Shown piece after piece: positions 16,362 through 23,544 of a DNA stretch of 28,673 nucleotides (the stretch's first letter is position 1; the number at the start of each line of letters is the position of its first letter). The stretch is taken from the NCBI GenBank assembly GCA_021813265.1, contig JAKALF010000003.1, positions 1 to 28,673 on the forward strand, written 5' to 3'. A program made the position numbers and the translations under genes. The DNA is from a bacterium (GTDB lineage: Bacteria; Patescibacteriota; Minisyncoccia; UBA6257; GWB1-50-10). Below the pieces are notes generated by a model. That model worked only from the letters and a program-made list of their open reading frames with translations, was not told the origin of the DNA and did no database searches.

Positions 16362-17035
16362 CGGAAAACACGCGCGCGTCAATTCTCTCTCGGGATCAAC
16401 AAAAACTCCTCGCGCTCATAGGCGCGGATACCTATATCACGAAACATTTTTACCTTACGGGTGGAACGGCTCTTGCGGAGTTTTATCTGCGTCATCGGTA
16501 TTCCGAGGATCTTGATTTTTTTTCCGAACATGAGGTTGATCCACAAAGCATTTCCGTGTTCTTTAAAAAGATACAATTATCTGTTGGAATCCGGAGCGTC
16601 AAATATGAACAAAGTCTTAATAGAAACCTCTTCTTCCTCTTACTAAAAAACAAACAAACCATCAAAACGGAATTTACGTATTTTCCGTTTTCACGGATTG
16701 AGAAAAAACTGAAAATCGGAACGCTGGGAGTGGATAGTCTGCTTGATATCGCGGTCAACAAGCTATTTACCATCTATCAACGTCCCCGTTCGCGCGATTT
16801 CATTGATTTGTTCTGTATTCTGGAGCGAGAAAAGACGATAAGTCTTGAGATACTCATCAAGAAAGCGCGGATAAAATTTGATCACCATATCGATCCAATA
16901 CAACTCGGTGCGCAATACCTGCGCGCGCGAGAATTAAAAGATTATCCGAGAATGATAAAGGCGCTTCCAAGTTCCGTCTGGCAAACGTTTTTTATTGAAG
17001 AAGCGAGAAAACTCGTTCCAAAAATTCTAACGTAA
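16358..17035 (+). CDS. Nucleotidyltransferase AbiEii/AbiGii-family toxin, pair 2
   Basis: 225 aa. FYLTGGTALAEFYLRHRYSE then DLDFF gives the GG-T motif (35-37) and the metal-binding D51/D53; LLDIAVNKLFTIYQRPRSRD then FIDL gives K135, D147 and D150 of the second conserved block. All expected motifs are present, so the protein looks functional. It probably modifies RNA by nucleotide transfer like characterised AbiEii/MenT toxins; the substrate is unknown. It begins in ATGA overlap with its partner. No terminator was seen between it and the next promoter at 17047. Confidence 0.88.
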   Translation: MTENTRASILSRDQQKLLALIGADTYITKHFYLTGGTALAEFYLRHRYSEDLDFFSEHEVDPQSISVFFKKIQLSVGIRSVKYEQSLNRNLFFLLLKNKQTIKTEFTYFPFSRIEKKLKIGTLGVDSLLDIAVNKLFTIYQRPRSRDFIDLFCILEREKTISLEILIKKARIKFDHHIDPIQLGAQYLRARELKDYPRMIKALPSSVWQTFFIEEARKLVPKILT

Positions 17036-17046
17036 CAGGAACGCTA

Positions 17047-17076
17047 TTGACATTATAAATAAATATATGCTATAAT
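17047..17076 (+). promoter_or_regulatory. Canonical promoter of the 184-aa gene
   Basis: TTGACA at 17047-17052, an 18-bp spacer and TATAAT at 17071-17076 with a TGC extension. ATATGCT (17065-17071) and AGCATAT (17083-17089) form an inverted repeat around the -10 box, a possible operator. Confidence 0.75.
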
Positions 17077-17082
17077 AATCAC

Positions 17083-17183
17083 AGCATATTTAATAGCTTT
17101 TCCGAGCAAACTGCCGGAATATACACCATAATTGGTGGGCTACAACTCACATGCCCGAATGCAAGGGCTGAAAAGGAGTTTTT
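17083..17183 (+). promoter_or_regulatory. Structured 5' leader with three hairpins and a Shine-Dalgarno
   Basis: About 100 nt separate the -10 box from ATG 17184. Hairpin 1 (17100-17119) pairs TTCCG-A-GC with GCCGGAA around a five-base loop; hairpin 2 (17124-17137) pairs CACCA with TGGTG; hairpin 3 (17153-17168) pairs GCCC with GGGC. AAGGAG at 17173-17178 follows 4 nt later. The layout suggests a regulatory leader; it matches no riboswitch class that I recognise. Confidence 0.5.
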
Positions 17184-17738
17184 ATGTCACGCAATAAATC
17201 CATCGCTGTACTCGTAGATGGCATCTACAATGCTATTACAATAGAAACACCTCGAAATTACTTCATAGGAAGAGGGAAACGGAGTCTTTTGGGGACGGAA
17301 ACAGCACTCAGTGAGGTTTCAACAAAAGAAGGTATAAAGAATATTGTCGAGCCGCCGTTTCAAGATTTATATAGAAATGCGCGCGCGCAATCGCTAGTCG
17401 ACTGGTCTTTGAAAGCGATAGCGCACATCCTCATACATGATCTTTTTCAAAAGCAAAAGGATATTCGGGGGAAAATTGAGGATATGGTTGTAAAAGGAAA
17501 AGAAGGTTCTCTTCCCCGAAACCTTCTGCGCGATTTGCTCCGAGAGGAAAAAAAGTGCGCGGAAACAATCGAGCAGCGCAAAAAAGACTTTGATCAATTG
17601 ATGTCGGCTGCCAAAGAATGCGGTTTTGAAGTTTTTGAAAGAGATGAAAATCGCTTTCACCTATACCTCGCGCTTGAGGTTTCCTTTTGGGAAATTGCTC
17701 GCGATTTTAAATTTAATTTAATTTTTCCTCCAGCCTAA
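17184..17738 (+). CDS. Hypothetical protein with C-terminal coiled coil
   Basis: 184 aa, family not recognised. The first 60 residues are mixed alpha/beta (SIAVLVDGIYNAITI... then YFIGRGKRSLLGTE). Residues 68-165 look helical and highly charged with heptad-like spacing (KIEDMVVKGKE, LRDLLREEKKCAETIEQRKKDFDQL), and the end is hydrophobic (LALEVSFWEIARDFKFNLIF). There is no signal peptide or membrane helix. It has its own canonical promoter, a 100-nt structured leader, a good Shine-Dalgarno 5 nt before the ATG and a palindromic terminator, so it is a self-contained transcription unit unlike its leaderless neighbours. This suggests horizontal origin or special control. Confidence 0.72.
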   Translation: MSRNKSIAVLVDGIYNAITIETPRNYFIGRGKRSLLGTETALSEVSTKEGIKNIVEPPFQDLYRNARAQSLVDWSLKAIAHILIHDLFQKQKDIRGKIEDMVVKGKEGSLPRNLLRDLLREEKKCAETIEQRKKDFDQLMSAAKECGFEVFERDENRFHLYLALEVSFWEIARDFKFNLIFPPA

Positions 17739-17751
17739 TACACCATTAAAG

Positions 17752-17781
17752 AAAGGGTTTCCTGATATCAGGAAACCCTTT
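17752..17781 (+). terminator. Palindromic terminator, perfect 30-bp inverted repeat
   Basis: AAAGGGTTTCCTGAT is followed directly by its reverse complement, then TTCGTGTTTT. The right-hand T tract is imperfect; the minus-strand side has CTTTAAT, so termination could be bidirectional. Confidence 0.7.
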
Positions 17782-17805
17782 TCGTGTTTTATCCGACATA
17801 AAACT

Positions 17806-17814
17806 TGCTATACT
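17806..17814 (+). promoter_or_regulatory. Extended -10 (TGC-TATACT) of the discoidin-like gene
   Basis: The hexamer at 17809-17814 ends exactly 6 nt before ATG 17821, with no room for a Shine-Dalgarno. Confidence 0.65.
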
Positions 17815-17820
17815 TATTAC

Positions 17821-19227
17821 ATGCCTCGTCACAAAAAGACGATCAATCTCGGGATTCTCTCTTCCTTCCTCATGATCCTCCTTTTTTTCTTGGTTGTCTG
17901 GGGAATCGGATGGGTTCGTAAGGTAATAGACGAAAGATTGCGTCAAAACCTTACGGTTGAATTTCAGAATAACGCGAAGGGATTAAGTATTCCTCGATAC
18001 ACGGGAAAGGAAAATCCCATTCCGGAACCTCCTAAAATGGAGGAACCGACATCAACGCCTAAAGAGACGATCGGGAGGGGCGGGGGGATAAACACGGCGG
18101 GACTCACGTACGCGAGCTTTTCCGATCTCTTCTCGGGCGTGGGGTGGCTCAATCAGGAGAAAACCACGATGTATCGGGACAACGTGGTAACGGCCTTTAT
18201 CTTCCCTCCCAAATATGAGTGGAAAGAAACAAATCCCTCTCCCGATGTCGCGACTAAGCTTCGATCCCTTACGAATCAGAGCGCGACGATTGGGAACGAT
18301 ACCCTTTCCGTGAAGGGAAGATCTCTTTCTTTTAACAGTTCAGATATCGCTCTTCCCGAAGAGGTGAGGAATCTTGATATAGAGAATATTTCCGTCTCGG
18401 CGCTTCAAACGAAATGGCTTCTCGGTGTTGTCGTGAAAAAAAACGGTGGATATGAAGGATACATCTATGGTTATAACGGAAAAACGTTTTCAAAAGTACA
18501 AGCGGTTTTTTCGAATCAAAATCTTTTTACCTCCAGCTATAGCGGAGCGTTTGGTTTTGGGGGGACGGATACCGACTGGATCGCGATCTATGGGGCGTAT
18601 AGGGGGATAGGGATACACGTGAAAAACGGAAACGTGGAAGATATCTCTCGTCTGTTGAGTTACCGCCTCATGAACAACGGCTTTGTCCCCATGATCCTAA
18701 GAGTAGACGGATCCCATCCCACCTGGTTTGTATGGAGTCTTACTCCCGGCAATCCAAAACTCGTGAAGCTTTTTCAAAACAACACGGATGAGATTCGGGG
18801 AGCGGTTGATTTCACTCCCCAAACTCTTCTTGATATGAGGAGAGCGAATTTTGTAGTAAAGGGAGAAAGTCTTTTGGGATATGTGGGATCGGAAAACAGC
18901 ATGAAGTATATGGAATTAAAAGACGAGGGGTTTGATAAAAGCGTTTCTCGTTCGATTTATTCCGTCAATCTGAACAACTATCCGGCCGAGATACACGCTT
19001 TCCGCGTCTATGAAGAAGACCTCTCGCGGGAAGGAGGGGACGTAAAAATATATCTTTCAAACGATGGAGACACATGGGTTCCGGCTTCTCTCAAGGAAAC
19101 CATCGGGTTTCCGAATCCATCGGGGAGACGCCTCTATTGGAAGGCGGACGTTGTTCCCGATTCCGACCCCCGTACCTCTCCCTTCTTTGATTTTCTTGGG
19201 ATAGAGTATTATGTAAAGTTTCTGTAG
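17821..19227 (+). CDS. Membrane-anchored extracytoplasmic protein with C-terminal discoidin-like domain
   Basis: 468 aa. A basic N-terminus and one helix (residues 12-32) anchor the protein; a Pro/Thr linker (58-85) leads to a large external region. Residues about 110-370 look beta-rich and repetitive (GYIYGYNGKTFSKV, WIAIYGAYRGIGIHV), possibly propeller-like, but no motif was firmly recognised. The last 90 residues (RVYEEDLSREGGDVKIYLSN onward, then LYWKADVVP and FDFLGIEYYV) resemble the beta-sandwich domains at the ends of CPR surface proteins, related to discoidin or carbohydrate-binding folds. A role in surface binding or cell-envelope organisation is inference. Transcribed alone from a leaderless promoter. 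Confidence 0.75.
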   Translation: MPRHKKTINLGILSSFLMILLFFLVVWGIGWVRKVIDERLRQNLTVEFQNNAKGLSIPRYTGKENPIPEPPKMEEPTSTPKETIGRGGGINTAGLTYASFSDLFSGVGWLNQEKTTMYRDNVVTAFIFPPKYEWKETNPSPDVATKLRSLTNQSATIGNDTLSVKGRSLSFNSSDIALPEEVRNLDIENISVSALQTKWLLGVVVKKNGGYEGYIYGYNGKTFSKVQAVFSNQNLFTSSYSGAFGFGGTDTDWIAIYGAYRGIGIHVKNGNVEDISRLLSYRLMNNGFVPMILRVDGSHPTWFVWSLTPGNPKLVKLFQNNTDEIRGAVDFTPQTLLDMRRANFVVKGESLLGYVGSENSMKYMELKDEGFDKSVSRSIYSVNLNNYPAEIHAFRVYEEDLSREGGDVKIYLSNDGDTWVPASLKETIGFPNPSGRRLYWKADVVPDSDPRTSPFFDFLGIEYYVKFL

Positions 19228-19276
19228 TATAGCCATTCAAGCGCGTACTGAGTTTCAATAAATCATCCCTTCTTCT

Positions 19277-19705
19277 TTATTTCTTTTCGATAAACGTAAG
19301 CACATGCGAGAAATACGTCTCAAAATCTCCAATGTTCTCGCGTAGGTTTCTCAAAAAGAGGTCAAAATCAAGTTTTTCGTATTGGTGCACAAGTATATTT
19401 CGCACCCCCGTGATAGGAGAAATTTTTCTCGCGAAATCCTGGGGAAGAATTCCAAGATCCCCCATACTGATGAACGTAGATTGAAGGTCGTCTACCGGTT
19501 TTGCGTTCAGAACTCTGATAAAATAATTATTCACTTCAAGCATTTTCTCAACCGCGAGATGGAAGACTCGTTCAAGAGCGTATCTCGTTTCCGTGCTCAT
19601 GCCGGAAGCGTTTTTCTCTTCTTTGAGATATATTTTCATGTCTTCCAGATAGCCGTCAGCCATTTTTATTTTCTGCCGAACAAGTTCTTTATCTATCGTG
19701 GACAT
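19277..19705 (-). CDS. hepT: HepT-like HEPN-domain ribonuclease toxin
   Basis: 142 aa from ATG 19705 (MSTIDKELVRQK). The all-helical HEPN domain carries RNILVHQY, an exact RX4HXY motif (R102, H107, Y109): Arg and His are the RNase centre and Tyr is the residue that the partner MntA AMPylates in the characterised Shewanella system. Length fits the DUF86 family. The start overlaps the end of mntA by 17 nt on the same strand. It is expected to be a toxin cleaving RNA, silenced by AMPylation. No frameshift or lost motif, so the pair looks functional. Confidence 0.88.
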   Translation of the reverse strand: MSTIDKELVRQKIKMADGYLEDMKIYLKEEKNASGMSTETRYALERVFHLAVEKMLEVNNYFIRVLNAKPVDDLQSTFISMGDLGILPQDFARKISPITGVRNILVHQYEKLDFDLFLRNLRENIGDFETYFSHVLTFIEKK

Positions 19706-20099
19706 ATTTCTTATGTAAAAATTGCCTGGTATATTCCCGCAAAGGCTTTGTTTCAATATAGCTTTTCATCGCGTAATTAGCCATCGAATAATATAATTCT
19801 TTGTCTGCTATATACAAAGAATTATGCTCGTCAAAAATCAATTTTTTGAGCAAGGGTCCGGCGGTCAGCAAGTCAACGGTGTCAATCCTGTTTTTTCCCA
19901 AAATACTTTGAAACTCGGAATTCAGTTTCGCGTGTTCTTTAAAACTCAATTTCCTTTTGGTAGCGAACGCGAGGTCAATATCGCTTTCATCGTGGGTTTT
20001 TCCAGAAACCTGTGAACCAAAAAGCAGAAGCAAGGTTACCCCGAATGTTTCGCAGATTTTGCCTATTTCTTCTTTTTGTTTGTCGGATATATTAAGCAT
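19689..20099 (-). CDS. mntA: MntA-like nucleotidyltransferase antitoxin
   Basis: 136 aa from ATG 20099 (MLNISDKQKEEIG). The minimal nucleotidyltransferase motif GSX10DXD is exact: FGSQVSGKTHDESDIDLAF, with S29, D40 and D42. In the known HepT/MntA system this enzyme transfers AMP to the toxin's Tyr and so inactivates it. I chose ATG 20099 over one 27 nt upstream because TATAAT on the minus strand ends exactly 6 nt before it, leaving the longer form untranscribed. It is the first gene of the pair and overlaps hepT by 17 nt. The third acidic residue is probably in RIDTVDLL (D83 or D86). Confidence 0.88.
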   Translation of the reverse strand: MLNISDKQKEEIGKICETFGVTLLLLFGSQVSGKTHDESDIDLAFATKRKLSFKEHAKLNSEFQSILGKNRIDTVDLLTAGPLLKKLIFDEHNSLYIADKELYYSMANYAMKSYIETKPLREYTRQFLHKKYVHDR

Positions 20100-20105
20100 A
20101 TTGTC

Positions 20106-20111
20106 ATTATA
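20106..20111 (-). promoter_or_regulatory. -10 box TATAAT of the mntA-hepT operon
   Basis: A perfect minus-strand TATAAT ends 6 nt before ATG 20099. It lacks the TG extension (GAG precedes it). The -10 box of the divergent cupredoxin-like gene is about 50 bp away. Confidence 0.6.
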
Positions 20112-20156
20112 CTCTCCGAACTTCAAAAATCCAATGGAGTATAGGTTTTGTAATGA

Positions 20157-20167
20157 TATGGTATAAT
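20157..20167 (+). promoter_or_regulatory. Extended -10 (TATGG-TATAAT) of the third cupredoxin-like gene
   Basis: The hexamer at 20162-20167 ends exactly 6 nt before ATG 20174. It is one of the clearest examples of the leaderless layout in the window. Confidence 0.7.
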
Positions 20168-20173
20168 TCGTAT

Positions 20174-20749
20174 ATGGAAAACAGAGAAAGAAAAAACCTT
20201 GTCGTGGGAATAAGTATCGGAATTTTTGTCGTGATCCTTTTAGTTCTTGGATTGCGGACCGGGTGGTTTATGGGAAAAAAGGCCGATACCGGGGCAAATC
20301 AGAAACGCGTGCTAGGAGACGATCCGTTTCGCCCTGAAAACAAGAATGCGTTGCAAACCATAGAAGGAGGCACGAGAGAAAAAATAGCGAATGACGTGAA
20401 GACGCCGGACGTGAACGCGACGGGTACGCCGAAAAACGTCGCGACGCCGACCAATGTGGTAGAGACGGGAAATATCGCTTTCCGCCAGTTTACCATTCAA
20501 GGAAACGGGGGAGCGTTTGTTCCTTCAACAATCGTGGTAAATGAAGGGGATGTCGTGGATCTTACGCTCCAAGCCGTAGACGGGGATTACAGCGTCTTTT
20601 TCTCCGATTTCGGCGTTTATGGAATCGCGAAAAAAGGAGAAACGAAGAAAATTCAGTTTCAGGCTCCCTCATACGGGAAGTACACATTCGTCTGCAACGA
20701 TGTTTGCAAGTCCGTGATATCGGGAACTCTTATCGTAAACAAAAAGTAG
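20174..20749 (+). CDS. Membrane-anchored cupredoxin-like protein lacking the canonical copper set (paralog 3)
   Basis: 191 aa. One N-terminal helix (9-27) and a long polar linker rich in Thr, Asn and Lys (35-100) precede a cupredoxin-like beta domain (101-191). It is closest to the paralog at 10539: both share AVDGDY, FG.Y..AKKGETK and a CX3C pair. Here Tyr139 replaces the first His, C174 and C178 sit in FVCNDVCKSV, and no His or Met follows. It is thus a cupredoxin fold that keeps two cysteines but has lost the type-1 site. Function unknown; external location is likely. The nuclease gene follows after 37 bp and may be co-transcribed. Confidence 0.8.
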   Translation: MENRERKNLVVGISIGIFVVILLVLGLRTGWFMGKKADTGANQKRVLGDDPFRPENKNALQTIEGGTREKIANDVKTPDVNATGTPKNVATPTNVVETGNIAFRQFTIQGNGGAFVPSTIVVNEGDVVDLTLQAVDGDYSVFFSDFGVYGIAKKGETKKIQFQAPSYGKYTFVCNDVCKSVISGTLIVNKK

Positions 20750-20786
20750 ATAAAAATCTTGTTGGTTTTTCCCCGTCCCTGTTTTT

Positions 20787-22082
20787 ATGCTTAAAATGAT
20801 TTTTTCGCGGGTGAGTCGTATATGGAAGCGGCTTTTTGTTTTATCCCCGGCTCCTCAAGACACGAAGAAACAAGTAACATCATCCGAAAGGGAAGAAGAA
20901 AAGGAAGTAAAAAAAACGGAAGAGATATCGGTCGAACGAGTTGCCGAAGCGTGTCCCTATTGCTCCTCAAAGCAGTTCGTGAAACGGGGCACGCGGAAGA
21001 AGAAACGGGAGAGCGTCCAGCTCTATCTTTGCCGTTCTTGTCGTAAAACTTTCACCGCGCGATTCGTGAAAGGTCGTCAGTATCCTCTCCATACCGTGAT
21101 AGACGCCCTAAACTATTACCACCTCGGCTATTCGTTTACGGAGACCGCGTCCATCATGCGGGTAAAGCACGCCGTGGATGTTCCCGCGCCCACGGTTTCG
21201 GCTTGGGTTGAGGAATTTAAAGACTGGTGTCCGTATCACCGCATGCGAGAGTACGCGCTTAAGACGTTTCGGCCTAAGGAAGCGGTAGAGGTTACCTCGA
21301 TGGCGCACCGACAGATCTACCGTTTCCGCTATCACCGCGCGAAACTCTCTCTCCTTCTCGAAGACTACAAACATCGGAATTTCGGACGGATTCGCGACTA
21401 TCTTGAATCCGTCTCGGCCGAGACGCCCCATCAGTATTTCCAAGACGGAGATCGTATTTCGGAAACCAAGGAACGCTTCAGTTACGAGGGCGTCTATCTT
21501 CGCGCGAAAGAAAACTACGCGACCAAAATCGCGCGGTTCGTGCTCCAGGCCGTAAATGAAAACAAGTTTCGGCACGAAGCCCTCCAACGTTTCATGATCG
21601 CGACGGACTCCGTGACGGTCGCGACCGAGGTTCCGGTGTATATCACGGGGGAAGACATAGAGCATCTTTCAAAGGTTTTGGGATTTACGATCGCGGGATT
21701 CGAGGAATGGAAAAAGTCAAAGAAACGGATTTTGATCACAGGACATATTGATTTTCTCCAAGTACGGAACGGACAGATTCATATTTTGGATTACAAGCCT
21801 CACGCGGAAAAAGAGCGTCCGATTGAACAGCTCACCTGGTACGCTTTGGCTCTTTCTCGACTTACGGGAGTTCGCCTCTATGAGTTCGTCTGCGCGTGGT
21901 TTGATGATACGCATTACTTCGAATTCTATCCCCTCCATGTAGTGATGAAGAAGACGAAGCGGGGCGGGAAAGCTCGGAAAAAGAAGTGGGACGCGGAGCT
22001 TAAGGTTGGCATGGCTCGTTCGCTCACGGACGTTACCGCCCTTCCCGGGAAGCGCCGACCTTCCATTGTGGAGAAAATTTGA
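20787..22082 (+). CDS. Zinc-ribbon / HTH / PD-(D/E)XK nuclease fusion protein
   Basis: 431 aa. Residues 1-50: basic then acidic low-complexity region. Residues 56-90: zinc ribbon with CPYC (C56, C59) and LCRSC (C82, C85), like the DNA-binding ribbon of IS1/IS-type transposases. Residues 98-150: HTH-like segment (TVIDALNYYHLGYSFTETAS, then PAPTVSAWVEEF) as in transposase N-termini. Residues 270-385: RecB/Cas4-like PD-(D/E)XK nuclease, with EVPVYI (E281), GHID (D322), ILDYK (D335, K337) and the RecB-type QLTWY motif (Q348-Y352). All catalytic residues are present. No DDE or Tyr transposase domain and no terminal repeats were seen, so it is not an insertion sequence. Composition matches the resident genes, arguing for long residence. 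Substrate unknown. The start could also be ATG 20796. Confidence 0.83.
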   Translation: MLKMIFSRVSRIWKRLFVLSPAPQDTKKQVTSSEREEEKEVKKTEEISVERVAEACPYCSSKQFVKRGTRKKKRESVQLYLCRSCRKTFTARFVKGRQYPLHTVIDALNYYHLGYSFTETASIMRVKHAVDVPAPTVSAWVEEFKDWCPYHRMREYALKTFRPKEAVEVTSMAHRQIYRFRYHRAKLSLLLEDYKHRNFGRIRDYLESVSAETPHQYFQDGDRISETKERFSYEGVYLRAKENYATKIARFVLQAVNENKFRHEALQRFMIATDSVTVATEVPVYITGEDIEHLSKVLGFTIAGFEEWKKSKKRILITGHIDFLQVRNGQIHILDYKPHAEKERPIEQLTWYALALSRLTGVRLYEFVCAWFDDTHYFEFYPLHVVMKKTKRGGKARKKKWDAELKVGMARSLTDVTALPGKRRPSIVEKI

Positions 22083-22100
22083 GGGATATTCTGAACTTTA

Positions 22101-22116
22101 CGCGAAATCTTTCGCG
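22101..22116. terminator. Possible weak bidirectional hairpin between convergent genes
   Basis: CGCGAAA and TTTCGCG pair around a two-base centre, between the stops of the nuclease gene and the DUF5667 gene. There is no clean T tract, so termination is uncertain. Confidence 0.3.
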
Positions 22117-22125
22117 GCGATCAAA

Positions 22126-22977
22126 TTATTCATTTTCCTCGGTGCTGGTTCCTTGTGTTTCTACATTGCTTCCTTCTTGTTTCGCGTTAATCTCTGATTT
22201 TTCTTGTTTTTCTTTCAGTTCTTCTATCTCGGGAGCTTCCGCGGGTTCAGGCGCTTCTTCGGCTTCAACTTGTTCTTCCTGCTTCTGTTCTTCTTGATCT
22301 TGCTGATTTTGTTCGATTTCGTCTTTCTCGCGGTCTTCTTTATTCATTTCTCGCTCTATCTTTTCTTTTTCGGTTCGCAAATCTTTCTTGATTTCACTGT
22401 TTTTTTCTTTCAACGTATCCGCTTGATCTCGCGTATCGTTGAGTTGTCGCGTTAGTTCAGCGACTTTCGCGGTGTCGCCTGCCGCTCGCGCGTCTTTTAG
22501 TAATTTGTCTTTTATCTCTTTACGCTCCGCGAGCAGTCTCTCTCTCGCTTCCAAAAATGTCTGGGCAAGAAGCTTTTCGCGAGCGTCAAATTCATCATCA
22601 AGATTTTTGGCGAGAGTCGCTACGTCCTTGCCGGATGCTTTTTCTTGATTAACGATTTCCGCGGCGTAGGCTACGTTGGACAATAAAAGAGCCTTCGCTT
22701 TTTCTATTCCTTTCGTTTGCGGTTGTTTTCTATTCGCCATAACGTTAATTTCCGCGATACGCTCGCCCGCGAATTCAATCTGCAATTTCGCTTTCGCTTC
22801 GGGGTTGAAGGTAAAGAACTGTCGCAAGTTCTCGCCGAGGCGATCGAGGAAATAGAACGGACTCGCGGGAGTAAGACCTGCGGAAGGGAGAGTGGTTTGT
22901 GGAGTCTCCGCGAACGCGGAGTTGAGAGAAAGCAAGCTTATTACCAGTATCGTTGTTGTTATAAGTGATTTTTTCAT
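22126..22977 (-). CDS. Secreted DUF5667-domain protein with long charged C-terminus
   Basis: 283 aa. A signal peptide (1-23, SLITTTILVISLLSLNSAFA, cleavage after AFA) precedes LPSAGLTPASPFYFLDRLGE and FTFNPEAKAKLQIEFAGERI, the core of DUF5667. Residues 80-200 are helical, probably coiled coil (AREKLLAQTFLEARERLLAE). From about 205 to the end the sequence is extremely rich in Glu, Gln and Lys and probably disordered. DUF5667 proteins are exported helical proteins of unknown function, common in CPR and actinobacterial genomes. It has an extended -10 about 57 nt upstream and a Shine-Dalgarno (AGAGGTGA) 5 nt before the ATG, so it is not leaderless. Confidence 0.85.
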   Translation of the reverse strand: MKKSLITTTILVISLLSLNSAFAETPQTTLPSAGLTPASPFYFLDRLGENLRQFFTFNPEAKAKLQIEFAGERIAEINVMANRKQPQTKGIEKAKALLLSNVAYAAEIVNQEKASGKDVATLAKNLDDEFDAREKLLAQTFLEARERLLAERKEIKDKLLKDARAAGDTAKVAELTRQLNDTRDQADTLKEKNSEIKKDLRTEKEKIEREMNKEDREKDEIEQNQQDQEEQKQEEQVEAEEAPEPAEAPEIEELKEKQEKSEINAKQEGSNVETQGTSTEENE

Positions 22978-22982
22978 AATTT

Positions 22983-23044
22983 CACCTCTAGGAAGTTCTG
23001 GGCGATCATGTATTGACGAATCTCTATACCGAAATTATAGCATA
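22983..23044 (-). promoter_or_regulatory. Extended -10 and Shine-Dalgarno of the DUF5667 gene
   Basis: On the minus strand TATGC-TATAAT occupies 23044-23034 and AGAGGTGA occupies 22990-22983, 5 nt before ATG 22977. The leader is about 50 nt. Confidence 0.65.
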
Positions 23045-23118
23045 ACACCGAAATTTAAAAAGAAAATGGCATGAATGTTTTCTGATATGAAAAATCAAAA
23101 GTTTACGGATTAGGGAAG

Positions 23119-23129
23119 TATGGTATACT
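23119..23129 (+). promoter_or_regulatory. Extended -10 (TATGG-TATACT) of the coiled-coil protein gene
   Basis: The hexamer at 23124-23129 ends exactly 6 nt before ATG 23136. Confidence 0.65.
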
Positions 23130-23135
23130 TACCCC

Positions 23136-23447
23136 ATGAAACGCGACACAAGGAAAAAAAAGATGACCCTTGAAACATTGGCGGGAATGATAGAAAAAGG
23201 CTTTGAAGAAACCGCGACGAAAAGAGAATTGAATGATGGATTGAACGGGATAAGGATGGAAATGAATGATAGATTCAACAAAGTTGACGATGACATCCGT
23301 TATATCCATGGCAGTCTTGACGTGATACGCCGAGAGATTGAGGAAATCAAAACCCAGCTTAACCACGTGGTGTATCGGGATGAACTAGAGGAAGTAAAAG
23401 CGAGAATTCTAACTCTTGAGAAAAAGCTCGCGAGAATAAGGAAATAA
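23136..23447 (+). CDS. Small coiled-coil protein of unknown function
   Basis: 103 aa. A basic start (MKRDTRKKKMTLETLAGMIEKG) is followed by continuous heptad repeats from about residue 28 to the end (RMEMNDRFNKVDDDIRYIHG, IRREIEEIKTQLNHV, LEEVKARILTLEKKLARIRK). Such short proteins are common in CPR genomes and resemble DNA- or RNA-associated coiled coils and phage tail-fibre stalks, but nothing specific can be assigned. No signal peptide. Transcribed alone from a leaderless promoter. Confidence 0.75.
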   Translation: MKRDTRKKKMTLETLAGMIEKGFEETATKRELNDGLNGIRMEMNDRFNKVDDDIRYIHGSLDVIRREIEEIKTQLNHVVYRDELEEVKARILTLEKKLARIRK

Positions 23448-23544
23448 TATCCTAGTGTTAAATCGACCGAAGCGTTAGACTTTGAATTTACTCACGAAGT
23501 AAATCCGCGTGAATTTTTATTTACCAATTTGATCACGTTTAACC

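Noticed and set aside
17752..17781. Perfect 30-bp palindrome as an operator
   Set aside because: It directly follows a stop codon and sits in terminator position with flanking A/T tracts, so termination is the simpler reading.
21108..21665. 185-aa open frame on the minus strand
   Set aside because: It lies wholly opposite the nuclease gene, has no start signals or recognisable motif, and arises from the codon bias of the real gene.
20787..22082. Insertion sequence suggested by the IS1-like zinc ribbon
   Set aside because: No DDE or Tyr recombinase motif, no terminal inverted repeats or target duplication seen at either flank, and a complete PD-(D/E)XK site instead.
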